This document shows positions 36,038-44,777 of a stretch of DNA of 64,000 bases, piece by piece; position 1 is the stretch's first letter, and every line of letters starts with the position of its first letter. The notes beneath the pieces are model-generated. The model worked only from the letters and a program-made list of their open reading frames with translations. It was not told the origin of the DNA and made no database searches. Location: NCBI RefSeq assembly GCF_034259325.1, contig NZ_JAXIVS010000002.1:744001-808000 (forward strand), in the 5' to 3' direction. Both the position numbers and the translations under genes were made by a program. Source of the stretch: Hyalangium ruber. Lineage in GTDB: Bacteria > Myxococcota > Myxococcia > Myxococcales > Myxococcaceae.

Positions 36038-37444
36038 TCAGCGATACACAGCCAAACCCTTGCCCGTTCGGTGTCCCGGCGAGCGCTTGAGCTTGACTGC
36101 GTTGGCCATAATCAAATCCTTCACCTCGAGCGCCGTCAAGTCAGGAGCACGGCAACGATACAGTGCTGCAATACCAGCAACATAAGGGGCAGCCATGCTG
36201 GTGCCACTCATTCTCTCATAAAACGCCTGGTTGTTGCAGCGCCGTTCCGTACTTGAATAGATGTTAACACCGTAGCCCATGACGTCTGGGACGGAGCGCT
36301 TCTCCACCACACCGCTGGCCGAGAAGCTGGCCACTTTCCTGTCGAAGTCGACTGCACCGATGGCCAGTGCCTCCGGAAAGCCTGCTGGGTAACCAACCGT
36401 GTTCGGTCCACTGTTGCCTGCCGCAACAACGGGCAGCACGTTGCTGTCCAGCAGCCGACGCAGCATGGTGCGCAGGGCGCGCAGGTTGAGCCGGTAGTCG
36501 GCTTCGGTGATCCCCGGAGGGCAGACCACCGGGAAGCCCAGGGACAGGTTCACCACCGCGGGCCGCGTCGCGTTCTCCGGGCGGGAGAACTGGTGCAGCA
36601 GCCACTCCATGCCGGCGGCCACGCGGCCGAGGCTGGTGCGGATGGTCTCCGACTCAATCACCGAGGCGACGTAGAGGTCCACCTCCGGGGCCACACCGTG
36701 GTGGACCCCCGCGGCGATGCCGCACACGTGCGTGCCGTGGCCATCCGGATCGAAGCCGCGGATGTCCCGCGCCGGGGTGTGGGGCGAGTTGGGGAACAGC
36801 GAGACGTAGCGGAACTGGATGACCTTGCTGGCGTGCTCGGGGTGGTCGGCGTCCACGCCGGTGTCGAGCACGCCGAGCATGACTCCAGCGCCGCGGATGC
36901 CCTGAGCGTGAGCCAGCGGCACGCCGCACTCGTCAGGCCACTCTCGCTCGGCCAGCGAGGACATGCCTCGGTTGCGCGGGCCCGTCTCTCCAGCCACCGG
37001 GCCAGGGAAGGACAGCGGCACCACGTCCGGGATGAACTCGAACTCTCCGGCCAGCTCTCCGCGCGCGGAGTGCTCGGCCTTGTCCGAGTAGAAGTGCGCC
37101 ATCGTCGCGCCGATGAGCGGCATGTAGCGGTAGCTGCCCGCCTCCGAGCCGGTCAGCTCCTGCACCGGGCCGCCGGGCATGACCGTGGCCTGGGCCCGGA
37201 CGACATTGCCCCGGCTGCCCTTGCCTCCCTTGCCCTTGGGCTGCTTGCTGACGGAGGGACGCGCGCCCGGCAGCGTGGCCGAGCGCAGCCCGAGCTGCTG
37301 CAGCGTCTCGGCCGCTCGCTCGGCGCCGGCGAACCGCAGCGCCGTGGAGCGCTGGAGCTGCCGCTCACCCCGCGCAGTCCCCCGTACCCCATCGCGCGCC
37401 TGGGTCTCGATGCTCTCCTTGGGAACCAACAGATAGGACCTCAT
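36038..37444 (-). CDS. S8 subtilisin-like peptidase, second of pair
   Basis: A 468-residue subtilase. The catalytic Asp lies in GVLDTGVDADHPEH, His in DGHGTHVCGIAAG, the oxyanion Asn in VVAAGNSGPN and Ser in MSGTSMAAPYVAG. All are intact. The N-terminal 170 residues hold a predicted prodomain and a Gly/Lys-rich stretch (QPKGKGGKGSRG). There is no signal peptide. The start at 37444 (MRSYLLVPKESIETQ) has AAGGAG 10 bases upstream; GTG/ATG codons up to 37489 are alternatives. It follows the first peptidase gene by 87 bases. Confidence 0.92.
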   Translation of the reverse strand: MRSYLLVPKESIETQARDGVRGTARGERQLQRSTALRFAGAERAAETLQQLGLRSATLPGARPSVSKQPKGKGGKGSRGNVVRAQATVMPGGPVQELTGSEAGSYRYMPLIGATMAHFYSDKAEHSARGELAGEFEFIPDVVPLSFPGPVAGETGPRNRGMSSLAEREWPDECGVPLAHAQGIRGAGVMLGVLDTGVDADHPEHASKVIQFRYVSLFPNSPHTPARDIRGFDPDGHGTHVCGIAAGVHHGVAPEVDLYVASVIESETIRTSLGRVAAGMEWLLHQFSRPENATRPAVVNLSLGFPVVCPPGITEADYRLNLRALRTMLRRLLDSNVLPVVAAGNSGPNTVGYPAGFPEALAIGAVDFDRKVASFSASGVVEKRSVPDVMGYGVNIYSSTERRCNNQAFYERMSGTSMAAPYVAGIAALYRCRAPDLTALEVKDLIMANAVKLKRSPGHRTGKGLAVYR

Positions 37445-37531
37445 GGACCGTTCACTCCTTACTGGGACCTCCGACTGCTTGGGGACCACAGGACTGCATA
37501 CGGGAGGGTGGGGGAAGGCCCCTCCCCGGGT

Positions 37532-39214
37532 TCATGGCAACTCCAGCCGCGCCCGGAGCCTCTCGGACACGACAGAAGCAATAGAAGTCTGGACGGCCCG
37601 CTGCACGCCCACCGTGTGCGTGGCCCAGAGCAACTCCACCTGGTCCGCGTCCACCGGTGCGCCTGCAGGGGCCACGGGGCGCCCCACTCCGAGCAGCTTC
37701 AAGAGCGCCCAGCTCACGTCATCCCTCGGCTGGGGCTGCAAGCCCCGAATGGGCTTGATGCGCAGGGTCGCCTCCACATTCAAACGGCCGTCTCCGAAGT
37801 ACTCGTTGTACTTGCGCGCCGGCTCCTCCGGCCGAGGATGATACGGGTAGGGTCCCACGTCGCTTGCGCCCAGCAACAGCGCGCGACGGCAGGCCTCCAC
37901 CCGCTCTACGGGTGAGAAGTCCTCCAACGTCTGGCGGTGGTAGGACAACCAGAGCGCGGCGGCTCCGGCCACCTGGGGCGTGGCGGTGGAGGTGCCCCTG
38001 CCCGGACGGTAGTCCTCGGGCGGCAGGGCCCACAGCACGTCGGGGGTCGGCGCGCACAGGTCCACCTCCGGCCCGTCGTTGCCCGACATGCGATCATTGA
38101 AGCGGTAACGCTTCAGCCCCTGAGTGATTCCGGACACGGCCAGCACCCGGTGGAAGCGCGCCGGGTAGACGACACTCGTCGGCGTCCGCAGCGAGCCGCC
38201 GAGCGGGAAGTGGTTGCCGGCCGCCGCGCACACCACCACGCCCTGCTCGTATGCGTGGTTGACCGCGTCCGCCCAGAGCCGGCTGGGCAGCCCTCCCATG
38301 CTGATGCTGATCACCTGCGCGCCCTGGCTCACGCAGTGGAGGATGCCCAGCGCCAGCGCGTGGCTGCCCACCTGCACCACCGAGGGCGACACGCGCACCG
38401 GCAGCACCGAGGCGTAGGTGGCCACTCCCTGGTAGTCCTCGTGGTTGGCCGCCAGCAGGCACAGCGTCGCCGTGCCGTGCCCTGGCGACAGGCCCATGCC
38501 CGACTCGAGCGGATCCCTCGCGTCGGGGCGGTGCCGGTCCCACAGGTCCACCCCGGGCAGGAGCCGATCCGGTCCGGGCACCGCGGGGTGCGCCGACCAG
38601 CCGGTGTCCAGGTGCCCGATGAGGATGCCCTCTCCGGGCAGGCGCCCCGCCTTCTCGAAGAGCCGCCACGCCTGCGGCGCCCGGATGGCGCGCAGGTGCC
38701 AGTCCCTCGGGAAGTTCTTCCCCGGGGGCTCGGGGAGCTCGACGGTGGGGTGTACCAGCACCGCGTCCGGCTCGGCGTACTCCACCTCCGGCTGCTCCAT
38801 CAGTGCGTGTACCGCGTTCCACACCTCGTCCGGGGACGGGCCGGCGGGCATGGCGGGCGCGGCGCTTCCCCGCATCGCCATCGCCACGCCCTGGGGAGCC
38901 CCAGACGGCCGCGCGCCCTTGGGCTTCTTCGAGCCGCCGCTTCCCGGCAGCTTCACGGTGTGCCAGCGCGCCAGCTCGCCCCCCGGCACCACCCGGGGCA
39001 GGTCCGCCGACATCCGCGCGCCGCGAAAGGTGGGGGCCGGCAACCCGTCCACCACCGCGCCCACCGCGCGCACTCCCGCGGACCGGGCGATGGCCGTGAG
39101 CGTGCGACGGCTCGGCGCTCGCGCCATCGCCAGGCGCGTCCCCGAACCGGTCTCTCGCAGCTTGACGTGGATCTCTCCCGTGTAATGCACACCGGGCGGC
39201 AGCACGGCCTTCAT
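37532..39214 (-). CDS. S8 subtilisin-like peptidase, first of pair
   Basis: A 560-residue subtilase with Asp in IGHLDTGWSAHPA, His in LSPGHGTATLCLLA, Asn in CAAAGNHFP and Ser in RGTSTATPQVAGAAA. It is divergent from the second peptidase, so this is not a recent duplication. An N-terminal region of about 170 residues, ending QPEVEYAEPDAVLV, looks like an I9-type prodomain. The C-terminal 100 residues form an extra domain. There is no signal peptide from ATG 39214 (GGGGGA upstream) or from GTG 39247. A cytoplasmic role or non-classical export is implied. Confidence 0.92.
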   Translation of the reverse strand: MKAVLPPGVHYTGEIHVKLRETGSGTRLAMARAPSRRTLTAIARSAGVRAVGAVVDGLPAPTFRGARMSADLPRVVPGGELARWHTVKLPGSGGSKKPKGARPSGAPQGVAMAMRGSAAPAMPAGPSPDEVWNAVHALMEQPEVEYAEPDAVLVHPTVELPEPPGKNFPRDWHLRAIRAPQAWRLFEKAGRLPGEGILIGHLDTGWSAHPAVPGPDRLLPGVDLWDRHRPDARDPLESGMGLSPGHGTATLCLLAANHEDYQGVATYASVLPVRVSPSVVQVGSHALALGILHCVSQGAQVISISMGGLPSRLWADAVNHAYEQGVVVCAAAGNHFPLGGSLRTPTSVVYPARFHRVLAVSGITQGLKRYRFNDRMSGNDGPEVDLCAPTPDVLWALPPEDYRPGRGTSTATPQVAGAAALWLSYHRQTLEDFSPVERVEACRRALLLGASDVGPYPYHPRPEEPARKYNEYFGDGRLNVEATLRIKPIRGLQPQPRDDVSWALLKLLGVGRPVAPAGAPVDADQVELLWATHTVGVQRAVQTSIASVVSERLRARLELP

Positions 39215-39556
39215 GTCATCCCCCACTTCGGACTTCTTTGGGCCCACGGTGGAACTAGACGCGGACCCCCTGACAAAAAATCACGGTTTTCCCTTAGTAG
39301 ACGCCAATCCGTGACGTTCAGGTCCTTCGGCTCCTTCCCGGAACGTCGGGAAGTTGGAAGCATTCCGTGCCACGTGCGTTGAAGTGACCAATGGCGTACA
39401 CCCGGTGTGTCGGCTCGTTGAAGCTGGTGTAGGTAAAAGGAGCCAACTGGACGCCCTGCCAGTAGCCAAGCCGAGGATGATTCGGCGTTACGAATTGTTC
39501 GTCAGCTTCATGACATGCGGGTAAGGGAAGGCTCCCTGCCTGCTGGAGAGCCGCCT
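39215..39556. other. 342-base region before subtilase operon and Lgt-like gene
   Basis: This presumably holds the divergent promoters of the subtilase operon and the Lgt-like gene. A short A/T-rich tract lies near 39275-39296. I could not fix -35/-10 boxes. Part of it encodes a possible gene remnant, listed separately. Confidence 0.4.
39318..39510 (-). pseudogene. Possible C-terminal gene remnant
   Basis: One minus-strand frame reads protein-like sequence (EQFVTPNHPRLGYWQG, then FTYTSFNEPTHRVYAIG, then HFNARGTECFQLPD) to a stop at 39318, with codon use less GC-biased than real genes nearby. It has no start or ribosome binding site and its 5' side runs into the Lgt-like gene, so at most it is the tail of a lost gene. 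Could be chance. Confidence 0.25.
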
Positions 39557-40360
39557 TTGATTCCCTACGTCAACCCGCACTCGCTGAAGATCGGCCCCAT
39601 CGAGCCCTTCGGCATCTTCGTCGCGCTCGGCATCTTCCTGGCGGCCCGCATCATCGTGAAGCAGTCGGAGCGGCAGGGGCTCGACCCCAACCCCATTCAT
39701 GACTACGCGCCCTGGGGCGTCGGCGTCGGCGTCGTCGTGGGGCACCTGGTCCACCTGCTCTTCTACCACCCCGAGGAGCTCTCCAAGAGCCCGTTCCAGA
39801 TCCTCAAGGTGTGGGATGGCCTGTCCTCCTTCGGCGGCCTGCTGGGCGGCATCATCGCCGCCATCGTCTTCTTCCGGATTCGCAAGGTGAGCTTCGCCAA
39901 GTACGCCGATGCCTTCGCGCTCGGCGTGGCCCCCGGCTGGGCCGTGGCCCGCATCGGCTGCTTCATCGCCCACGACCACCCGGGCCTGCGCACCGACTTC
40001 TTCCTCGCCGTGAACTTCCCCGTCGAGCGCTACGGCGGGCCCCGGCACGACCTCGGCCTCTATGACGCCGTGCTGCTGTTCGCCATCACCGGTCTGCTCT
40101 TCGCCCTGCGCAACTCCGGCAAGCTGCAGAACCGCCTGCTGCACCTGTTCGCGATCATCTACGCCGCCGGCCGCTTCTTCTTCGACTTCATGCGCGCCAC
40201 CGACTTGAGCTACGTCGACGCCCGCTACCTCGGCCTCACCCCCGCCCAGTTCGGCTGCATCCTGCTCGTCATCTACGGCGTCTGGGGGCTGGTGACGAAG
40301 CGCTCGCCCCAGGGCGGAGCCTCGGCGGCCTCGGGCGGCGCCGTGGGGAGCACTCGGTAG
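39557..40360 (+). CDS. Divergent Lgt-family membrane protein
   Basis: A 267-residue, seven-helix protein of the prolipoprotein diacylglyceryl transferase family. I favour TTG 39557, after GGAGAG, because it gives the family N-terminus MIPYVNPHSLKIGPI; ATG 39515 is the alternative. The family block WDGLSSFGGLLGG aligns with GGMSFHGGLIG of E. coli Lgt, with the essential His103 replaced by Phe. ARIGCFIAHDHPG aligns with GRLGNFINGE, keeping Arg143 but replacing Asn146 by Cys. True Lgt attaches diacylglycerol to lipobox Cys; loss of these residues suggests another transferase or lipid-related function, with the housekeeping lgt elsewhere. Confidence 0.85.
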   Translation: MIPYVNPHSLKIGPIEPFGIFVALGIFLAARIIVKQSERQGLDPNPIHDYAPWGVGVGVVVGHLVHLLFYHPEELSKSPFQILKVWDGLSSFGGLLGGIIAAIVFFRIRKVSFAKYADAFALGVAPGWAVARIGCFIAHDHPGLRTDFFLAVNFPVERYGGPRHDLGLYDAVLLFAITGLLFALRNSGKLQNRLLHLFAIIYAAGRFFFDFMRATDLSYVDARYLGLTPAQFGCILLVIYGVWGLVTKRSPQGGASAASGGAVGSTR

Positions 40361-40376
40361 CGCTCGGGCCTCTCCG

Positions 40377-40955
40377 GTGAAGGCGCTGCTCTATGACGCG
40401 CTGATGGCTCCTCTCGGGTGGATGGGCCTCACCGAGGCCCGTCAGCGCCTCGTGGCCGGGGTCCACAGCAAGGTCCTCGAGGTGGGCGCCGGCACCGGGC
40501 TCGCCCTGCCCGGCTACCCCGAGGATGTCGACTCCATCACCGCCCTCGACATCGACCCCGACGCCCTGGTGCGCGCCCGCAAGCGCCGCCCGGGCGTTCA
40601 AATCGCCCTGGCCAATGTGCAGGACCTGCCCTTCCGCGACAGGTCCTTCGACTTCGTCATCGCCAGCCTCGTCTTCTGCAGCGTGGAGGATCCGGCGCGC
40701 GGCCTGGCGGAGCTCCACCGCGTCCTGCGCATCGATGGCCAGCTGCGCATGCTCGAGCATGTGCGCTCTCCCAACCCCAAGGTCTCCCGCCTCCAGGAGC
40801 GACTCACCCCCGCCTGGTGCCGCATGACGGGCGGGTGCCGGCTCAACCGCGACACCTTTCCGCTCGTCCAGGCCGCGGGTTTCTATGTGACCCGCCGCGT
40901 CTCGCTGCTCGACGGATTGGCCGAGGAGATCACCGCCGTCCGCGTGAAGAAATGA
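40377..40955 (+). CDS. Class I SAM-dependent methyltransferase
   Basis: A 192-residue methyltransferase with a GTG start 16 bases after the Lgt-like gene. It has motif I VLEVGAGTGLALPG, an acidic residue ending beta-2 (LDIDPDALVRA), motif II NVQDLPFRDRSFDFVIASLVFCSVEDPARGL, and EHVRSPNP. This layout is that of UbiE/phospholipid N-methyltransferase-like proteins. The tight spacing behind an Lgt-family membrane protein hints at a lipid substrate, which is inference. Confidence 0.88.
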   Translation: MKALLYDALMAPLGWMGLTEARQRLVAGVHSKVLEVGAGTGLALPGYPEDVDSITALDIDPDALVRARKRRPGVQIALANVQDLPFRDRSFDFVIASLVFCSVEDPARGLAELHRVLRIDGQLRMLEHVRSPNPKVSRLQERLTPAWCRMTGGCRLNRDTFPLVQAAGFYVTRRVSLLDGLAEEITAVRVKK

Positions 40956-41010
40956 AGTCTCCGCCACCGAGCCGGCGTCGCAGCTCGCGGCGGATTCCAG
41001 GGAGCGTTCC

Positions 41011-41790
41011 GTGCAACTGAGCACCGGTGTCGAGCTGAGATATGTGGAGCAGGGCAGCCCCGGCGGAGAGGCCGTCCTCTTCCTCCACGGATATACGGAC
41101 TCCCATCACTCCTTCGATTTGTCCCTGCCGCACCTGCCAAGTCGCTACCGCGCCTATGCGCTGGACCAGCGCGGCCACGGTGACTCGCAGCGCCCCGCGT
41201 GCTGCTACACCCAGCAGGACTTCGCCGCCGATGTGGCCGCCTTCATGGATGCGATGCGCATCTCGCGCGCCACGCTCGTGGGCCACTCCATGGGCAGCTT
41301 CATCGCCCAGCAGGTAGCCTTGGCCTTTCCCCAGCGCGTCGAGGCGCTGGTCCTCATCGGCTCGGCCCCCACTGGCAACAACGCGGTGATTCGCGGGCTC
41401 AACGACTTCGTCGTCACCCTGGAGGACCCCGTCGATCCGGGCTTCGTTCACGAGTTCCAGGCGAGCACCGTCTTCCAGCCCGTCCCCGACTCCTATCTGA
41501 ATACCCTCGTCTCCGAGAGCCTGAAGGTCCCCGCCCGCGTCTGGAAGGACGCGCTGGCCGGCCTCATCGCCGAGGACCACTCGGCGCGGCTGGGCCAAAT
41601 CGCCGCGCCCACGCTCATCGTCGGCGGAGACCAGGACTCCATCTTCTCCGTGGCCGAGCAGCAGGCGCTCGCGGCCGCCATCCCCGGCGCCCGGCTCGTG
41701 CTCTACCCTCAGGTCGGCCACGCCCCGCACGCCGAGGTGCCTCAGCGCTTCGTGAAGGACCTCACGGACTTCCTGCACGCGGTGCGCTGA
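41011..41790 (+). CDS. Alpha/beta hydrolase
   Basis: A 259-residue soluble hydrolase from GTG 41011. It has the oxyanion region LFLHGYTDSHHSFD, DQRGHGDSQRP, nucleophile Ser in VGHSMGSFIAQQ, the acid in GGDQDSIF, and His in VGHAPHAEVPQRF. The triad is complete. It resembles hydrolases acting on small esters or lactones. It is the third gene in a run starting with the Lgt-like protein. Confidence 0.92.
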   Translation: MQLSTGVELRYVEQGSPGGEAVLFLHGYTDSHHSFDLSLPHLPSRYRAYALDQRGHGDSQRPACCYTQQDFAADVAAFMDAMRISRATLVGHSMGSFIAQQVALAFPQRVEALVLIGSAPTGNNAVIRGLNDFVVTLEDPVDPGFVHEFQASTVFQPVPDSYLNTLVSESLKVPARVWKDALAGLIAEDHSARLGQIAAPTLIVGGDQDSIFSVAEQQALAAAIPGARLVLYPQVGHAPHAEVPQRFVKDLTDFLHAVR

Positions 41791-41799
41791 GCGCGCGGC

Positions 41800-42081
41800 C
41801 TACCAGTACGCGACGGATTTCAGGTCGAAGACGTCCTGGTAGCCGCTGCGGTTCAGAAAGCTGGTGGCCATCGCGCTGCGGCCCCCGCTGGCGCAGTACA
41901 CCACCACCTTGGTGCCCGGCGGCCCCAGCTCTCCCAGCCGCTGGGGCAGTTCCTGCACGGGGATGTTGCGCGCCTGCTCGGGGTGGCCCTGCCGGAACTC
42001 CTCCGGCGTGCGCACATCCAGCAGCACCGCGCCTTCGGAGACGAGCTGCCGGGCCTTCTCGGAGAGCTCTTTCGGAGTCAT
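41800..42081 (-). CDS. Rhodanese-domain protein
   Basis: A 93-residue single-domain rhodanese. It shows LLDVRTPEEFRQGHPEQARNIPV and the active-site loop YCASGGRS with the persulfide-forming Cys. Such proteins (GlpE/PspE type) move sulfane sulfur. ATG 42081 marks a compact domain; the much longer open frame upstream is antisense to the kinase gene. It is convergent with the hydrolase gene. Confidence 0.93.
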   Translation of the reverse strand: MTPKELSEKARQLVSEGAVLLDVRTPEEFRQGHPEQARNIPVQELPQRLGELGPPGTKVVVYCASGGRSAMATSFLNRSGYQDVFDLKSVAYW

Positions 42082-42225
42082 GGGCCCGGCACTGTAGACC
42101 AAGACGGCCAGGGGATGAGCCCAATGCCGCGCGGTACACACTCGCGCCGCGTTCCCTGTCGCGCCCTCAACGATGGACCCCAGGGTGATGGTCGGCGGAG
42201 GGCCGGGAGCGCCCAATCCGTCGGA

Positions 42226-44763
42226 ATGCCCCCGCACTCCGAGCCGCGGACTCTGCCGCCTGACGCCACTCCTCCGTTGGCCATCACCTGGCCCGCGGCG
42301 CTCATCGGCCTGACGTTCGGCGTGATGATGGCCTACGTGCCCTACGAGTTCGGCGTGGCCTCGTTCCGGCCCCTCTACCCCTATGTGAGGCAGATAGGCA
42401 TCACCTACCTGGCCAGCAGCCTGGCCCTGCTGGGTGCCATGCTCTACCCCCACGCGCCCCGCTGGCTGGATGTGCTGGGCCGCCTGGGCTTCATCGCCGT
42501 CACCACCGTGTACTGGTGGGTGCTCAATGTCCTCAGCGGCAGCTTCACGGGCACCCTCCTGTATCCCCTGCTCTTCACGGGCCTCGCGCTGGAGGCCCGG
42601 CCCGCGATGCGGCGACAGCCGCTGTTCCGCCTCTTCGCCGCCGTCGTTGGCGTGCTGTTCGGCGGGACGATGGTGCTGGCTCCCGAGCGCTTTCCGGCCG
42701 CCATCTATTCGCACCTGTCTCCCGTGCTGGAGCTCACGGGCCTGCTCTTCATGGCCTCGGGGTTCGCCCTGCTGCTGCCGCGCAACCCCTCTCGCCCGTG
42801 GCTGCCCCGCGCGGCGGCGGGCGCCCTGGCCGTGCCCTTCGGCCTGCTGGCCTGGGCCCTCGGCCGAGGCCACTTCTGGATGGGCATGGCCGTGTACGTC
42901 ATCCTCGCGCTCGGGTGCGTGGCCGAGGCGGTGACCTGGCGGCCTCGCGCGCCTCGCACCGTGGGCTGGAAGCTGCTGCGCGGCCTGGCCTTCGCGGGCC
43001 TGGTGCCGCTGCTCGCGCTGGGGGGGCTCGCCTCGTTCCTTGCCCAGCGCGCCATCGAGGCCCAGGTGCGCGACGACACGGTGCGCGCGGCCTTGAGCGA
43101 GGCGGACTTCCTGCGGCGCCACGTGGAGGCCTCGCGCGAGGCCCTGCTGCTGCTGCGCGACTCTCCGGGCTTCAGCGCCGCCTTCGCCCAGGGGGATCGC
43201 GCCCAGCTCGAGCCCTACCTGTCCAACTTCGCCTCGCACAAGAGAAGCTTCGACGCCATCCTCGCCCTGGATGCGCGAGGCTCGGTGCTGGCCAGCTCCT
43301 CCTCGAGCCCGGAAGGACTCCGCGTCCTGCCGCTGCTGGGCCCCGGCACCACCGTCTCTCCTCCCTTCATGGGCCCGGGTCGTCGCCCTCAAGTCGCCGT
43401 GCCCTTGCCCCTCACCGTGGGCGGCGAGCACCAGGGACTGCTGGTGGCACTGCTGTCGCTGGAGCGGCTGTCATCGGCCCCCTCTCCGACCGCCAAGCGC
43501 TTCCGAGTGCAGGTGCTGGACCGGCGCACCCTGCGGGTGCTGCGCGATACCACGGGGGGAGCCCCGCTGCTGAGCGAGGCCCGGCTGCCCACACCCCTGG
43601 CCGCGGCGGTGGCCCACTCGGGCCTCCGGGCGCTGGAGGCCTTCGACGCGGGGGACCGTCACATCCTCGGCGCCGCCGCGCCCGTGCCCAATACTCCCTG
43701 GAGCGTGGTGGTTACCCAGGAGCTGAACGTGGCCTATGCCGCCATCACCGAGATGAGCGCCGCGGTCGTGGGGCTGCTGGTGTCGGGGGTGCTGCTGGCG
43801 CTGGCGCTCTCGCAGGTGGTGGCCCGGGATGTCATCTGCCGCCTGACGGCGCTGCGCGAGGCCACCGCCGCGCTGGCCGCTGGTGACGTAGAGCGGCGCG
43901 TGGAGGCCGAGGAGGATGACGAGCTGGGCGAGCTGGCCGCCGGCTTCAACGAGATGGTGGCTCGCATCGGCACCGCCCAGGCGGAGCTGCGCGAGGCCGT
44001 ACGCACCCGCGAGGAGTTCCTCTGCGTGGCCAGCCATGAGCTGCGCACCCCGCTCACGCCCCTCAAGGGCTTCGCCAGCCTCACGCTGCAGCGGCTGGAG
44101 AAGTGCGCGGACTTCCCCGAGCGCGAGTGGCTGCTCAAGGCCCTGCGCTCCATGTCCCGGCAGACCCAGCGGCTGGGACGGCTGGTGGATGATCTGCTCG
44201 ACACGGCCCGCATCCAGTCCGGGCGCCTGGAGCTGAACTGCCAGCCGGTGGATCTGCTCCCCGTGGTGCATGAGGTGCTCGAGCGCTTCGAGCCCCGTGG
44301 CTCCCAGGGGCTGCGCTTCGAGCTCGAGCCCCCGCCCGGCTCGCTCCAGGGTGTCTGGGACGAGGCGCGGTTGGATCAGGTGCTCACCAACCTGCTCAGC
44401 AACGCCGTGCGCTACTCACCGCAGGGCGGCACCGTGCGCATCTCCTTCGACCTGAGCTCCTCCCACGTGGAGCTGCGCGTGCGTGACGAAGGCATCGGCA
44501 TTCCTCCGGAGAGCGTGACGCGGCTGTTCCACCCCTTCTGCCGCGCCTCCAACGCCACCCCTCGCCACTTCGGAGGGCTCGGCCTGGGCCTGTTCATCTG
44601 CCGGGAGATCATCGAGCGCCATGGCGGCACCATCTGGGCCGAGAGCCCTGGCCCCCAGCAGGGCAGCTGCTTCCACGTCCGGCTGCCGCGCGTGGCGCCC
44701 CGCGCACCTTCGCCGCCGCCGGAGACATCCTCCTCGTCCGGCACCGCCTCCCGGGCGGCGTGA
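42226..44763 (+). CDS. Multi-pass membrane sensor histidine kinase
   Basis: An 845-residue kinase from ATG 42226. The order is about eight N-terminal membrane helices (20-240), a further helix (about 246-270), an extracytoplasmic Cache-like region (about 270-505), a final helix (about 508-530), HAMP (RLTALREATAALAAGDVERRV), HisKA (VASHELRTPLTPLKG, phospho-acceptor His604) and HATPase (NAVRYSPQG, DEGIGIP, GGLGLGLFICRE). The eight-helix block joined to a Cache region gives two potential inputs, membrane-embedded and extracytoplasmic. No response regulator gene is adjacent, as is usual in myxobacteria. Confidence 0.93.
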   Translation: MPPHSEPRTLPPDATPPLAITWPAALIGLTFGVMMAYVPYEFGVASFRPLYPYVRQIGITYLASSLALLGAMLYPHAPRWLDVLGRLGFIAVTTVYWWVLNVLSGSFTGTLLYPLLFTGLALEARPAMRRQPLFRLFAAVVGVLFGGTMVLAPERFPAAIYSHLSPVLELTGLLFMASGFALLLPRNPSRPWLPRAAAGALAVPFGLLAWALGRGHFWMGMAVYVILALGCVAEAVTWRPRAPRTVGWKLLRGLAFAGLVPLLALGGLASFLAQRAIEAQVRDDTVRAALSEADFLRRHVEASREALLLLRDSPGFSAAFAQGDRAQLEPYLSNFASHKRSFDAILALDARGSVLASSSSSPEGLRVLPLLGPGTTVSPPFMGPGRRPQVAVPLPLTVGGEHQGLLVALLSLERLSSAPSPTAKRFRVQVLDRRTLRVLRDTTGGAPLLSEARLPTPLAAAVAHSGLRALEAFDAGDRHILGAAAPVPNTPWSVVVTQELNVAYAAITEMSAAVVGLLVSGVLLALALSQVVARDVICRLTALREATAALAAGDVERRVEAEEDDELGELAAGFNEMVARIGTAQAELREAVRTREEFLCVASHELRTPLTPLKGFASLTLQRLEKCADFPEREWLLKALRSMSRQTQRLGRLVDDLLDTARIQSGRLELNCQPVDLLPVVHEVLERFEPRGSQGLRFELEPPPGSLQGVWDEARLDQVLTNLLSNAVRYSPQGGTVRISFDLSSSHVELRVRDEGIGIPPESVTRLFHPFCRASNATPRHFGGLGLGLFICREIIERHGGTIWAESPGPQQGSCFHVRLPRVAPRAPSPPPETSSSSGTASRAA

Positions 44764-44777
44764 GGGCTCGAGGCCTC

